Below, one piece after another: positions 7,784 to 14,132 of a stretch of DNA of 16,588 bases (positions are counted from its first letter, which is position 1; each line of letters begins with the position of its first letter). The notes beneath the pieces are model-generated. The model saw only the letters and a list, made by a program, of their open reading frames with translations. It was not told the DNA's origin and made no database searches. Made by a program: the position numbers and the translations under genes. Source of the DNA: Synergistaceae bacterium UBA1358. Lineage in GTDB: Bacteria > Synergistota > Synergistia > Synergistales > Synergistaceae. The stretch lies in the NCBI GenBank assembly GCA_002306075.1, contig DBRW01000012.1, positions 1-16,588 on the forward strand, written 5' to 3'.

Positions 7784-8947
7784 ATGAAACTGTCAAAAAG
7801 GATACTCGAGATCCAGCCGTCAGCCACTATCAGCATCTCCGCGAAGGCAAAAGCAATGAAGGCGGAGGGCAAACCCGTATTATCTTTCAGTGTCGGCGAA
7901 CCCGACTTCAACTCCCCGGAATGCGCATCGAAAGCGGCGATAGAAGCCATTCAGCGCGGCGAATCACACTACACTCTGAACTCAGGGATAATCGAACTCC
8001 GCAAGGAGGTCTGCAACTACTATAAGAGGCGTTTCGGACTCGAATACGCCCCAGATGAAGTCCTTGTCGCACCCGGAGCAAAACCGCTCCTCTACGAGGC
8101 ACTCCAGATGTTTGTCGATCCCGGCGACGAAGTACTGCTTTTCTCGCCTGCCTGGGTAAGCTATGTCGAGCAGATACACCTTGCGGGAGGAAAGGAAGCA
8201 ATAGTCGATACCCTAAAGACAGATCTGATCCCGACAAAGGAAGCGATCGAAGCCGTCCTCAGCGACAAGACTGTGGGCATGATAATCAACTCCCCGTCAA
8301 ACCCCACAGGGGCGATATACGGCGAAGAGACACTGAAAATGATCGCCGACATAGCAAGAGAGAGGGATCTCTGGATCATTTTCGACGAAATCTATGAGAG
8401 GCTCGCATACGCCCCCGCAAATCACATCAATATACTGAGCGTTGCCCCCGACCTCAGAGACAAGACCATCCTGGTCAACGGGGCAAGCAAAGCCTATGCG
8501 ATGACAGGCTGGAGGATCGGTTACGCACTCGGCCCCAAAGCCCTCATAGCCAAGATGAACACACTTCAGACACACCTGACGTCGAACGCATCCTCAATTG
8601 CCCAGTGGGCTGCCTGGGGAGCCGTGAAGGACGCGGATCCAGACGTTGAGAAGATGCGCGAGGCTTTCGAAGAGCGCCGCAGCGTCATCCTCGGCTTGAT
8701 CAGGGATATGCCCTATGTCAAGGTCAGAGATCCCGAGGGCGCCTTCTACGTCTTTATCGATGTAAGGGAGAGCCCGATCCCCGACGACATGGAGTTCTGC
8801 GAAAAGCTGCTCGAAGAGAAGTACGTCGCAGCAGTCCCCGGAACAGCATTCTTCGCCCCCGGTTTTGTGAGGTTCTCCTACGCATGTTCGATGGAGAATA
8901 TTCGTGAGGGGATGGGGCGTCTGAAGGAGTTCCTCTCCTCCTTGTAG
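7784..8947 (+). CDS. PLP-dependent aminotransferase, aspartate aminotransferase Ib type
   Basis: A class I/II fold-type I aminotransferase that moves an amino group between an amino acid and a 2-oxoacid; aspartate with 2-oxoglutarate is the likeliest pair. The cofactor residues are visible: W124 stacking on PLP, N173 in NSPSNPTGA, D201 and Y204 in FDEIYERL, the Schiff-base lysine K236 in NGASKAYAMTGWRIGYA, R244 for the phosphate, and R363 (FVRFSYA) for the substrate carboxylate. The length of 387 residues is typical. Fold and reaction class are secure. Substrate is not: related subgroup members act on aromatic amino acids, prephenate or alanine, so I give no symbol. It is monocistronic, and the nearest terminator is about 245 bases past the stop. 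Confidence 0.92.
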   Translation: MKLSKRILEIQPSATISISAKAKAMKAEGKPVLSFSVGEPDFNSPECASKAAIEAIQRGESHYTLNSGIIELRKEVCNYYKRRFGLEYAPDEVLVAPGAKPLLYEALQMFVDPGDEVLLFSPAWVSYVEQIHLAGGKEAIVDTLKTDLIPTKEAIEAVLSDKTVGMIINSPSNPTGAIYGEETLKMIADIARERDLWIIFDEIYERLAYAPANHINILSVAPDLRDKTILVNGASKAYAMTGWRIGYALGPKALIAKMNTLQTHLTSNASSIAQWAAWGAVKDADPDVEKMREAFEERRSVILGLIRDMPYVKVRDPEGAFYVFIDVRESPIPDDMEFCEKLLEEKYVAAVPGTAFFAPGFVRFSYACSMENIREGMGRLKEFLSSL

Positions 8948-8991
8948 GAGTGGCAATTGGGATTTATAGCAACGCTGACTTAGCAAAAGTA

Positions 8992-9066
8992 GCGCGGTGA
9001 AGTGCGACATGTTGATGCCGCGTGAAGCTGCGACAAATACAGTCGCGTGAAGCAATGGGGAAGCAA
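8992..9066 (+). repeat. Three tandem units with exact 25-bp period
   Basis: Cores GCGCGGTGAAG (8992), GCCGCGTGAAG (9017) and GTCGCGTGAAG (9042) start exactly 25 bases apart. The first two are followed by TGCGACA or CTGCGACA, so each of those units is also a short imperfect palindrome (CGC...GCG around GTGAAG). The third unit diverges after the core. There are no spacers as in CRISPR. The function is unknown. Confidence 0.75.
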
Positions 9067-9190
9067 TTGTTTTTAAATACTGCTGAGCAGGTGTAGGACC
9101 TTAAGGACCAAGACCGTTGAGGTGGTAATTTCGTTGGCACAGCAAAACGATCGACCATCGTAACACATTCAATAATACCCTAAAAACATT

Positions 9191-9227
9191 GGACCCCCAG
9201 AACATCCATCGGGGGTCCTGCTGTTTT
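9191..9227 (+). terminator. Strong hairpin terminator, likely bidirectional
   Basis: GGACCCCC (9191-9198) pairs perfectly with GGGGGTCC (9211-9218) around a 12-base loop, followed by TGCTGTTTT. The other strand also runs into T-rich sequence (AATGTTTTTAG). It is the first terminator downstream of the aminotransferase and would leave a 3' untranslated region of about 245 bases containing the repeat array. Confidence 0.8.
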
Positions 9228-9554
9228 AAATATCATCTATGACTGGGTCTATGAACCCTAAACCCTCAATTGCGATATTGGTGTCCCAAAATCAACAGCT
9301 GCGCCTGGAGAATTTGCAGCTGAGAAATGCTGTGGTGAAAGAAAGATTTTTTATCGTCTCCCCCAAATGCCTTAATTGGGAGCCCAGTGTCCATAGATCC
9401 TTGCTATCACCGGCTTTTTAGAACCTAAACCCAAAGCCGCTGTTTCCCCGTTTAGAAACGTCCGGGGACGACAGAGATTTAAGACCTCCGCGGCATGACC
9501 CACGCCGCAATTCTCCGCCGATGTCTCTTGGCTCCTAAAATCGTTTCACAACCG

Positions 9555-9629
9555 TTTCATGCTGAACAAGGTTTTGCAGCTTCACGCCGGTGATTTTCCG
9601 ACAGTTTCACAGCAGTAGCTTCGCAACTG
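9555..9629 (-). repeat. Possible degenerate inverted copy of the 25-bp repeat
   Basis: TTTCAT (9555), CTTCAC (9580) and TTTCAC (9605) are spaced exactly 25 bases apart and face opposite to the left array. The middle unit contains GCAGCTTCACGC (9576-9587), an exact 12-base match to the complement of the second left unit. The other two units match only at TTTCA, so this array is much weaker evidence than the left one. The last unit enters the 3' end of cca. Confidence 0.4.
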
Positions 9630-10788
9630 CCTCGATCTGCCTCGCCCTTATCCACTCTCCCCTGGCTTTTCCCTCTATTCCGGAGGGGAGTTCTGCCCGG
9701 GCTTTTTTCATTATTTCGAGATAAAGCTCGCTGTCTCCCAGGAAGGTATAGGAGTCTGCGGTGCCCTCGGCCTTTGTTATGGCGAGGCATCCGTCTATTC
9801 CTATCGGGTGATTTTGGAGGACTGCAAGGGTGTCGACTGCTGCGGCCGGATCTTTTCCCGCAGAAGGATCAGGCAGATGCATTACGGCAAATTCGGCGCA
9901 TCTCTTCCACAGGACAGGCAGTCTGAGCATGCTGTCTATCTCGTTCAAAACGCAGTCTGCGGGCATTTCCGGCAGTGCGGATGAAAGCGACCTCACAAGG
10001 GAGGCAAACCTTATTTCGGCTCTTTCGCTTTCCGCTGCGGTTTTGTCCAATATGTGCATTATTTTTTTAAACCTCTCGCCGCCGTCAGATGTCTCTATGT
10101 CCCATATAAGAGACAGCGGAGAGATGACCGTATCTATTATGCCGGCCTGGGCAAGCATGAGAAAGAATACTGAGGGCCTTCCTGAATGCATGGCCCTCTT
10201 CAGTTCACCGAATATCCTCTCCCTGGGTTCTCCAGAAAGTTCGCGTCCGCAGCGGCTCATCATCTCAAGAGTGTGCGGCTCTATCGTGAAACCAAACTCG
10301 GCGGCCTGCCTGGCCGCCCTCAGTGCTCTCACGGGATCCTCGCAGAAATGTACGGAAGTTGCCCTTATCACCTTCGCCTCGATGTCGGCCTGCCCTCCGA
10401 ATGGGTCTGTCAGCTTATCGTCTTCCGGCGACCACGCAATGCTGTTTATCGTGGTGTCACGCCTGGAAAGGTCCTCTTCTATGGTCACGTCCGGTCCGAA
10501 TTCGACAGCAAAGCCCCTGTAGCCGCTGCCCTCTTTTCTCTCGGTCCTTGCCAGGGCAACATCGCATGGGATACCGTCTATGGAGAGGATAAATACGGGG
10601 AAGGAGCCTCCTGTCTTTACTGCCGCGGGAAATGTCTCCGCAAACGTCTTTTCGTCAAGTCCGCAGACCACATAGTCCCTGTCATGCGGACACAGCCCCA
10701 ACAGTCTGTCGCGTACCCAGCCTCCCACGACATAGGCCTTCCCACCGATCTCTCTGACTTTTCTGAGGAACTCCGACTCTTTCATCAT
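9607..10788 (-). CDS. cca: CCA tRNA nucleotidyltransferase (class II)
   Basis: This enzyme adds or repairs the 3' CCA of tRNAs without a template. Class II nucleotidyltransferase motifs in order, numbered from the chosen start: GGWVRDRLLGL then HDRDYVV with two catalytic Asp (near 22-42), SRRDTTINSIAW, EDPVRALRAARQAAEFGF, and SGEPRERIFGELKRAM. The length is 393 residues. I chose the first of two ATGs at 10788. A longer frame back to a TTG at 10845 exists, but it would translate through the frr terminator hairpin and adds no family sequence. No ribosome-binding site precedes the ATG, and a -10-like TATATT ends six bases before it, so a leaderless transcript is possible. All three tRNAs here encode CCA, so its role would be repair. 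An A-adding or poly(A) polymerase relative cannot be fully excluded. Confidence 0.9.
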   Translation of the reverse strand: MMKESEFLRKVREIGGKAYVVGGWVRDRLLGLCPHDRDYVVCGLDEKTFAETFPAAVKTGGSFPVFILSIDGIPCDVALARTERKEGSGYRGFAVEFGPDVTIEEDLSRRDTTINSIAWSPEDDKLTDPFGGQADIEAKVIRATSVHFCEDPVRALRAARQAAEFGFTIEPHTLEMMSRCGRELSGEPRERIFGELKRAMHSGRPSVFFLMLAQAGIIDTVISPLSLIWDIETSDGGERFKKIMHILDKTAAESERAEIRFASLVRSLSSALPEMPADCVLNEIDSMLRLPVLWKRCAEFAVMHLPDPSAGKDPAAAVDTLAVLQNHPIGIDGCLAITKAEGTADSYTFLGDSELYLEIMKKARAELPSGIEGKARGEWIRARQIEAVAKLLL

Positions 10789-10794
10789 TCGAAT

Positions 10795-10800
10795 AATATA
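10795..10800 (-). promoter_or_regulatory. Candidate -10 box directly before cca (leaderless start)
   Basis: TATATT ends six bases before the cca ATG on the minus strand, the distance expected if transcription began at or next to the start codon. Only a weak TTGCTT at 19 bases could act as -35, and it lies in the preceding hairpin. Tentative. Confidence 0.3.
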
Positions 10801-10805
10801 ACACA

Positions 10806-10833
10806 GGGAGGCATCGCCTAAGCAATGCCTCCC
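10806..10833 (-). terminator. Terminator hairpin after frr
   Basis: GGGAGGCAT (10806-10814) pairs perfectly with ATGCCTCCC (10825-10833), with a further GC/GC step inside. On the minus strand it follows frr by about 25 bases and runs into TGTGTTATATTATT, T-rich but not a clean T run. It may be leaky. Confidence 0.7.
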
Positions 10834-10857
10834 CGAGATATGCAAATATGCGGATCT

Positions 10858-11415
10858 CTATTTCTCCATTATCTCTTTTTCTTTTTCGGCCAGCATCTCA
10901 TCGACCTTTTTAATAAATGTGTCTGTCTGTTCCTGGGCTTCCTTCTGATACTTCTTGAGGTCGTCTTCCGTTATCTTGCTTTCTTTTTCCATCTTCTTGA
11001 GTGAGTCGATGACGTCCCTGCGGACGTTGCGGATGGCTATCCTTGCCTCTTCGGCCGACTTATTGACTATCTTGGTCAGCTCTACGCGGCGGGCCTGTGT
11101 AAGTTCAGGCAGGTTCAGGCGGATGGTCTCGCCGTCGTTCTGGGGGTTTATACCCAGGGGCGAGGCCTGTATGGCTTTTTCGATGGCCTTCATTGCCGTC
11201 TTGTCCCATGGGTTGATCATTATCTGACGAGCTTCGGGCACGCTGACGGTACCCATGTTCTTGATGGGCGTCGGAGTACCGAAGTAGTCGACCTTTATGT
11301 CTTCCACAAGGGCAGGATGAGCCCTTCCTGTCCTTATTCCCTGAAGTGTCCCCTTGAGGAACTCAAGTGTCTTTTCACTGCGGGTCTTTAGGTCTTTGAT
11401 CAAATTTTGAGGCAC
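10858..11415 (-). CDS. frr: Ribosome recycling factor
   Basis: RRF, with EF-G, splits the post-termination ribosome. The sequence reads as RRF throughout: LQGIRTGRAHPALVEDIKV near the N-terminus, then VPEARQIMINPWDK, ASPLGINPQNDGETIRLNLP, RVELTKIVNKSAEEARIAIRNVRRD and a coiled C-terminal helix. I chose GTG at 11415 because AAGGAG lies eight bases upstream of it; the earlier in-frame GTG at 11424 overlaps that site. This gives 185 residues, exactly the common family length. It lies downstream of pyrH, with a candidate promoter of its own in the 200-base gap. Identification is secure. Confidence 0.97.
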   Translation of the reverse strand: MPQNLIKDLKTRSEKTLEFLKGTLQGIRTGRAHPALVEDIKVDYFGTPTPIKNMGTVSVPEARQIMINPWDKTAMKAIEKAIQASPLGINPQNDGETIRLNLPELTQARRVELTKIVNKSAEEARIAIRNVRRDVIDSLKKMEKESKITEDDLKKYQKEAQEQTDTFIKKVDEMLAEKEKEIMEK

Positions 11416-11516
11416 GCAGATCACTCCTTATAGAATAATATGCCGCTTATACAGGCATTCGATCAGTTTTCATAACCTTCGGCACAATGCCTCCGGGTTG
11501 AGGTCATCTGACCTGC

Positions 11517-11544
11517 ACAATAGTATATACCAAATTTCTGTTAA
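11517..11544 (-). promoter_or_regulatory. Candidate frr promoter (TTAACA, 16 bp, TATTGT)
   Basis: TTAACA (11544-11539) and TATTGT (11522-11517) on the minus strand, each 4 of 6 to consensus with a 16-base spacer, lie about 100 bases before the frr start. Overlapping alternatives such as TATACT exist nearby. Confidence 0.4.
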
Positions 11545-11619
11545 ATGTGCGGTTTTATTGGGCGCAGCAGCTATTTTTGACAGTTATTACTCATACTCCG
11601 CCTGGTCAGAAGATATCCG

Positions 11620-12336
11620 CTAAGCCTGATCGCTTACGACAGATCCGATCTCTTCTCCTTCAAGGAGGAGTTTGCGCAGATTGCCCTTCTTGTTGACGTC
11701 AAATACTATGATGGGTATCTTGTTTTCCTGGCAAAGCGAGAATGCCGCGGCATCCATTACTTTGAGCTGCATCCTCAGCGCATCCATGTATGTGAGTTTG
11801 GGAAGACGCTTTGCATCGGGATATTTTTCGGGGTCCTTGTCGTATATCCCGTCTACTTTTGTGGCCTTGATAAGACATTCGGCACCAATTTCCGAAGCCC
11901 TGAGCGCGGCCGTGGTGTCTGTTGAAAAGTAGGGTGAACCGGTCCCTGCCGCGAATATGACTATCCTTCCTTTTTCAAGGTGTCTGATCGCCCTTCTGCG
12001 GATAACTGTCTCCGCCACCTGTTTCATCTCTATAGCTGACTGCACCCTGGTCGGCTGTCCAAGGCGCTCAAGAGCATCCTGAAGCGCGAGCGCGTTTATG
12101 ACGGTACCGAGCATACCCATATAATCGGCCTGTGCCCTCTCGACGCTCACGGTCTGCGAGCCGCGGATTATATTTCCGCCTCCCACTACCATGGAGATGG
12201 CGACTCCCTCTCTTGCGACCTCGACGATCTCCTCGCAGATCCCCCTGATAGCTTCGTAATCTAGTCCAAAATGTGCGTCTCCCGCAAGAATCTCTCCGGA
12301 GAGCTTAAGCAATACGCGGTTATATTTACGATCCAT
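11620..12336 (-). CDS. pyrH: UMP kinase
   Basis: PyrH phosphorylates UMP to UDP in pyrimidine synthesis and belongs to the bacterial amino-acid-kinase-fold UMP kinases. Signatures: KLSGEILAGD at residues 11-20, VVGGGNIIRG near 50-59, the long helix YMGMLGTVINALALQDALE, and the nucleotide-binding AAGTGSPYFSTDTTAALRASE, given here as overlapping parts. KVDGIYDKDPEKYPDAKRL and VFDVNKKGNLRKLL follow. The length of 238 residues is normal. The ATG has AAGGAG nine bases upstream. In many bacteria the order is rpsB-tsf-pyrH-frr, and it is kept here, but a strong terminator after tsf and a -10 box before pyrH suggest a separate transcript. Identification is secure. Confidence 0.97.
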   Translation of the reverse strand: MDRKYNRVLLKLSGEILAGDAHFGLDYEAIRGICEEIVEVAREGVAISMVVGGGNIIRGSQTVSVERAQADYMGMLGTVINALALQDALERLGQPTRVQSAIEMKQVAETVIRRRAIRHLEKGRIVIFAAGTGSPYFSTDTTAALRASEIGAECLIKATKVDGIYDKDPEKYPDAKRLPKLTYMDALRMQLKVMDAAAFSLCQENKIPIIVFDVNKKGNLRKLLLEGEEIGSVVSDQA

Positions 12337-12368
12337 CAGGGCACACTCCTTATATATTTATAAACTTT

Positions 12369-12374
12369 ATTATA
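12369..12374 (-). promoter_or_regulatory. Candidate pyrH -10 box (TATAAT)
   Basis: A perfect TATAAT on the minus strand lies about 33 bases before the pyrH start in an AT-rich gap. The -35 region (TTTCAT at 16 bases) is weak. Confidence 0.4.
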
Positions 12375-12460
12375 GCGGCTATAAAGTCCGATGAAATATA
12401 AAACGGCTGCGAATAATAATTGATATTCTTTGTGTAATTAAATTTGTCTGAAAAAAACTA

Positions 12461-12492
12461 AAAAAAGAGCGAGGGAAACCCCTCGCTCTTTT
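12461..12492 (-). terminator. Strong terminator after tsf
   Basis: AAAAGAGCGAGGG and CCCTCGCTCTTTT (12463-12475 with 12480-12492) form a perfect 13-bp stem with a four-base loop, and the minus strand continues into a T run. It begins about seven bases past the tsf stop and ends the rpsB-tsf unit. It could act in both directions. Confidence 0.93.
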
Positions 12493-12498
12493 GACTGT

Positions 12499-13095
12499 TT
12501 AGCCTTCGATGATGAAACGGGAGAAACGGCCTACTTTAATGTTTTCCCCGATCTTGGCAATATTCTCGATGACCAGATCCTTTATCTTTTTGTCCGGGTC
12601 GCGAATATATTTCTGTTCCATCAGACAGTTCTCTTCGTAGAACTTATTGATGCGGCCTTCCGCGATCTTGTCGAGCATCTTTTCGGGCTTGCCCTCTTCA
12701 CGGGCCTGCGCCTTGATGACTTCGATCTCGTGGTCGACTATTGACTGCGGGACATCTTCCGGCACAATGTATGTCGGATTTGCCGCCGCGATCTGCATCG
12801 CTATCTCGTGGCCCAGATGCTGGAATTCTTCGGTACGGGCAACGAAGTCTGTCTCGCAGTTGAGTTCGACGAGCACGCCAAGTTTGGCATTGCTGTGGAT
12901 ATAGCTGAAGATCATACCCTGAGCCGCGTTTCGGTCGGCCTTTTTGGCCGCCTTGGCAAGCCCCTTCTCGCGAAGATAGTCGACTGCCTTATCTATATCG
13001 CCGCCGCATTCGACGAGCGCCTTTTTGCAGTCCATCATACCTACTGATGTACGTGCGCGAAGTTCAGATACAAGTCCTGCTGTGATCTCTGCCAT
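12499..13095 (-). CDS. tsf: Elongation factor Ts, short form
   Basis: EF-Ts exchanges GDP for GTP on EF-Tu. The N-terminal UBA-like domain (VSELRARTSVGMMDCKKALVE, given here as a marker, then KAVDYLREKGLAKAAKKADR) and the core EF-Tu contact TDFVA (in ELNCETDFVARTEEF) are present. At 198 residues it is the short type, as in Thermus, with one core subdomain instead of two and no long coiled-coil arm like that of the E. coli 283-residue protein. The ATG overlaps the rpsB stop by one base (TAATG), and the AAGGAG site lies in the end of rpsB, indicating tight translational coupling. Identification is secure. Confidence 0.97.
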   Translation of the reverse strand: MAEITAGLVSELRARTSVGMMDCKKALVECGGDIDKAVDYLREKGLAKAAKKADRNAAQGMIFSYIHSNAKLGVLVELNCETDFVARTEEFQHLGHEIAMQIAAANPTYIVPEDVPQSIVDHEIEVIKAQAREEGKPEKMLDKIAEGRINKFYEENCLMEQKYIRDPDKKIKDLVIENIAKIGENIKVGRFSRFIIEG

Positions 13096-13934
13096 TAGTT
13101 AGTCTCCTTCCAGCCTTTCTGCTCTTCGATAGCCTTTACCGCGACTTTGTCGATCTCATCGACAACGGGATCAAGCTCTTCGGGCATTACAGGCACAACT
13201 TCTTCCTCTGCCGGTTCTTCTTCATCCTTTGCTCTTTCGACCCTTGAGTCCTGTCCCTGGCGGCCTTCGATGAACGCATTGGCCATGAGTCCGACTACCA
13301 GTTCGATCGCGCGGATCGCATCGTCATTTCCGGGGATCGGATAGTCGATGACATCGGGATCGCAGTTCGTGTCTACGATAGAGATGACAGGTATGCCGAG
13401 CTTGTGGGCCTCGAGCACCGCGATCGTTTCACGGCGCGGGTCGATGACGAAGAGAGCATCGGGAATATCCTTCATATCCTTGATGCCGGAAAGGTATTTT
13501 TCGAGTTTCTCTCTTTCCTTACGGAGCTGGATGATCTCCTTCTTGGGGTACCTGTTGATCGTTCCGTTCTCTTCCATCTCCTGAAGTTCTACCATGCGGG
13601 TGACCCTGCGGCGTATCGTCGCAAAGTTCGTGAGAAGGCCTCCAAGCCAGCGCTGGTTGATGTAATACTGTCCTGCTTTGAGTGCCTCTTCCCTGATAGG
13701 ATCCTGCGCCTGGCGCTTCGTGCCTACGAAAAGGATGCTTCCGCCAGACTTGGCTACTTCACGAACGAAGTCGTATGCCCTCTCAAGTCCCTTGACCGTC
13801 TTCTGCAGGTCGATGATGTAGATACCGTTGCGCTCCGTGAAGATATATGGCTTCATCTTCGGGTTCCAGCGCCTGGTCTGATGTCCGAAATGAACACCGC
13901 ACTCAAGCAGCTGTTTCATGCTTACTACTCCCAT
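13095..13934 (-). CDS. rpsB: 30S ribosomal protein S2 with acidic C-terminal tail
   Basis: S2 is a small-subunit protein near the platform and is needed for S1 binding. The sequence is typical: LLECGVHFGHQTRRWNPKM near the N-terminus, ERNGIYIIDLQKT, then QRWLGGLLTNFATI, DALFVIDPRRE and NCDPDVIDYPIPGNDDAIRA. The chosen ATG at 13934 has GGAGGG six bases upstream; the open frame runs on upstream, but those 40 residues are not S2. The protein has 279 residues, longer than the usual 230-260 because of a tail of about 50 residues rich in Glu and Asp (KDEEEPAEEEVVPVMPEE and after). It leads the rpsB-tsf operon. Identification is secure. Confidence 0.97.
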   Translation of the reverse strand: MGVVSMKQLLECGVHFGHQTRRWNPKMKPYIFTERNGIYIIDLQKTVKGLERAYDFVREVAKSGGSILFVGTKRQAQDPIREEALKAGQYYINQRWLGGLLTNFATIRRRVTRMVELQEMEENGTINRYPKKEIIQLRKEREKLEKYLSGIKDMKDIPDALFVIDPRRETIAVLEAHKLGIPVISIVDTNCDPDVIDYPIPGNDDAIRAIELVVGLMANAFIEGRQGQDSRVERAKDEEEPAEEEVVPVMPEELDPVVDEIDKVAVKAIEEQKGWKETN

Positions 13935-13972
13935 GTGTATCCCTCCTGTTTTTTCCTCCAGACGCTTCATCC

Positions 13973-14005
13973 CGCAAAAAAACCCTCTTGGGCAACATTT
14001 CTGCG
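13973..14005 (-). promoter_or_regulatory. Hairpin with T7 run in the rpsB leader
   Basis: On the minus strand CGCAGAAA...GCCC-AAGA-GGG is followed by seven T and GCG, about 40 bases before the rpsB start. It could be a weak attenuator or an S2-binding leader element. Only the fold is visible; regulation is inference. Confidence 0.3.
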
Positions 14006-14036
14006 ATCCGCGCCTGTGTGTTTTGCACCGCTCCCC

Positions 14037-14066
14037 AGTATAACACGGGGGCATTTATTTATGCAA
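14037..14066 (-). promoter_or_regulatory. rpsB promoter with GC-rich discriminator
   Basis: TATACT (14042-14037) follows a weaker TTGCAT (14066-14061) after 18 bases. The sequence after the -10, GGGGAGCGG, is the GC-rich discriminator typical of stringently controlled ribosomal promoters. The leader to the ATG is about 95 bases. Confidence 0.6.
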
Positions 14067-14132
14067 GCTTCGACAGCTTTTAAATGTTTTTTTAAGCTGT
14101 CTTCCATCTTCCCTGACAAATACTGCGTCAGA

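Larger units (their letters stand above)
8948..9606. other. Gene-free region between convergent genes
   Basis: This 659-base stretch separates the aminotransferase (+) from cca (-). I find no credible gene: the open frames are short (up to 60 codons), overlap on both strands and mostly lack ribosome-binding sites. It does hold a 25-bp-period repeat array at its left end, a strong hairpin terminator at 9191-9227, further hairpins at 9446-9528, and a weaker 25-bp-spaced series in the opposite orientation at its right end. It may be a decayed or non-autonomous mobile element or a dispersed intergenic repeat. That is inference. Confidence 0.6.

Noticed and set aside
8992..9066. CRISPR array
   Set aside because: The repeats are imperfect and directly tandem at 25 bases, with no unique spacers and no cas genes.
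8964..9158. 64-codon minus-strand frame over the 25-bp repeats
   Set aside because: Its repeated peptide (SFTRHQHVALHRATF) simply comes from the DNA repeat; no gene-like start signal is seen.
9239..9421. 60-codon plus-strand frame in the gap, with a leucine-rich QQLRLENLQLRN stretch
   Set aside because: It has no ribosome-binding site, starts right after a terminator and overlaps minus-strand frames. The leucine-rich run recalls IS3-type OrfA helices but is too short to claim.
10789..10845. Longer cca start at TTG 10845
   Set aside because: The added 19 residues are encoded by the terminator hairpin region and do not resemble the family N-terminus.
11416..11424. frr start at GTG 11424
   Set aside because: That codon overlaps the AAGGAG site, which is correctly spaced for GTG 11415 and gives the standard 185 residues.
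13935..14054. 40-residue N-terminal extension of rpsB
   Set aside because: It covers the promoter-leader region, and a strong GGAGGG site marks the later ATG that matches S2.
14065..14108. Inverted repeat GACAGCTT/AAGCTGTC before rpsB as terminator of the QueG-like gene
   Set aside because: The stem is only 8 bp with a large AT loop and no T run after it on the minus strand, so I did not call it.
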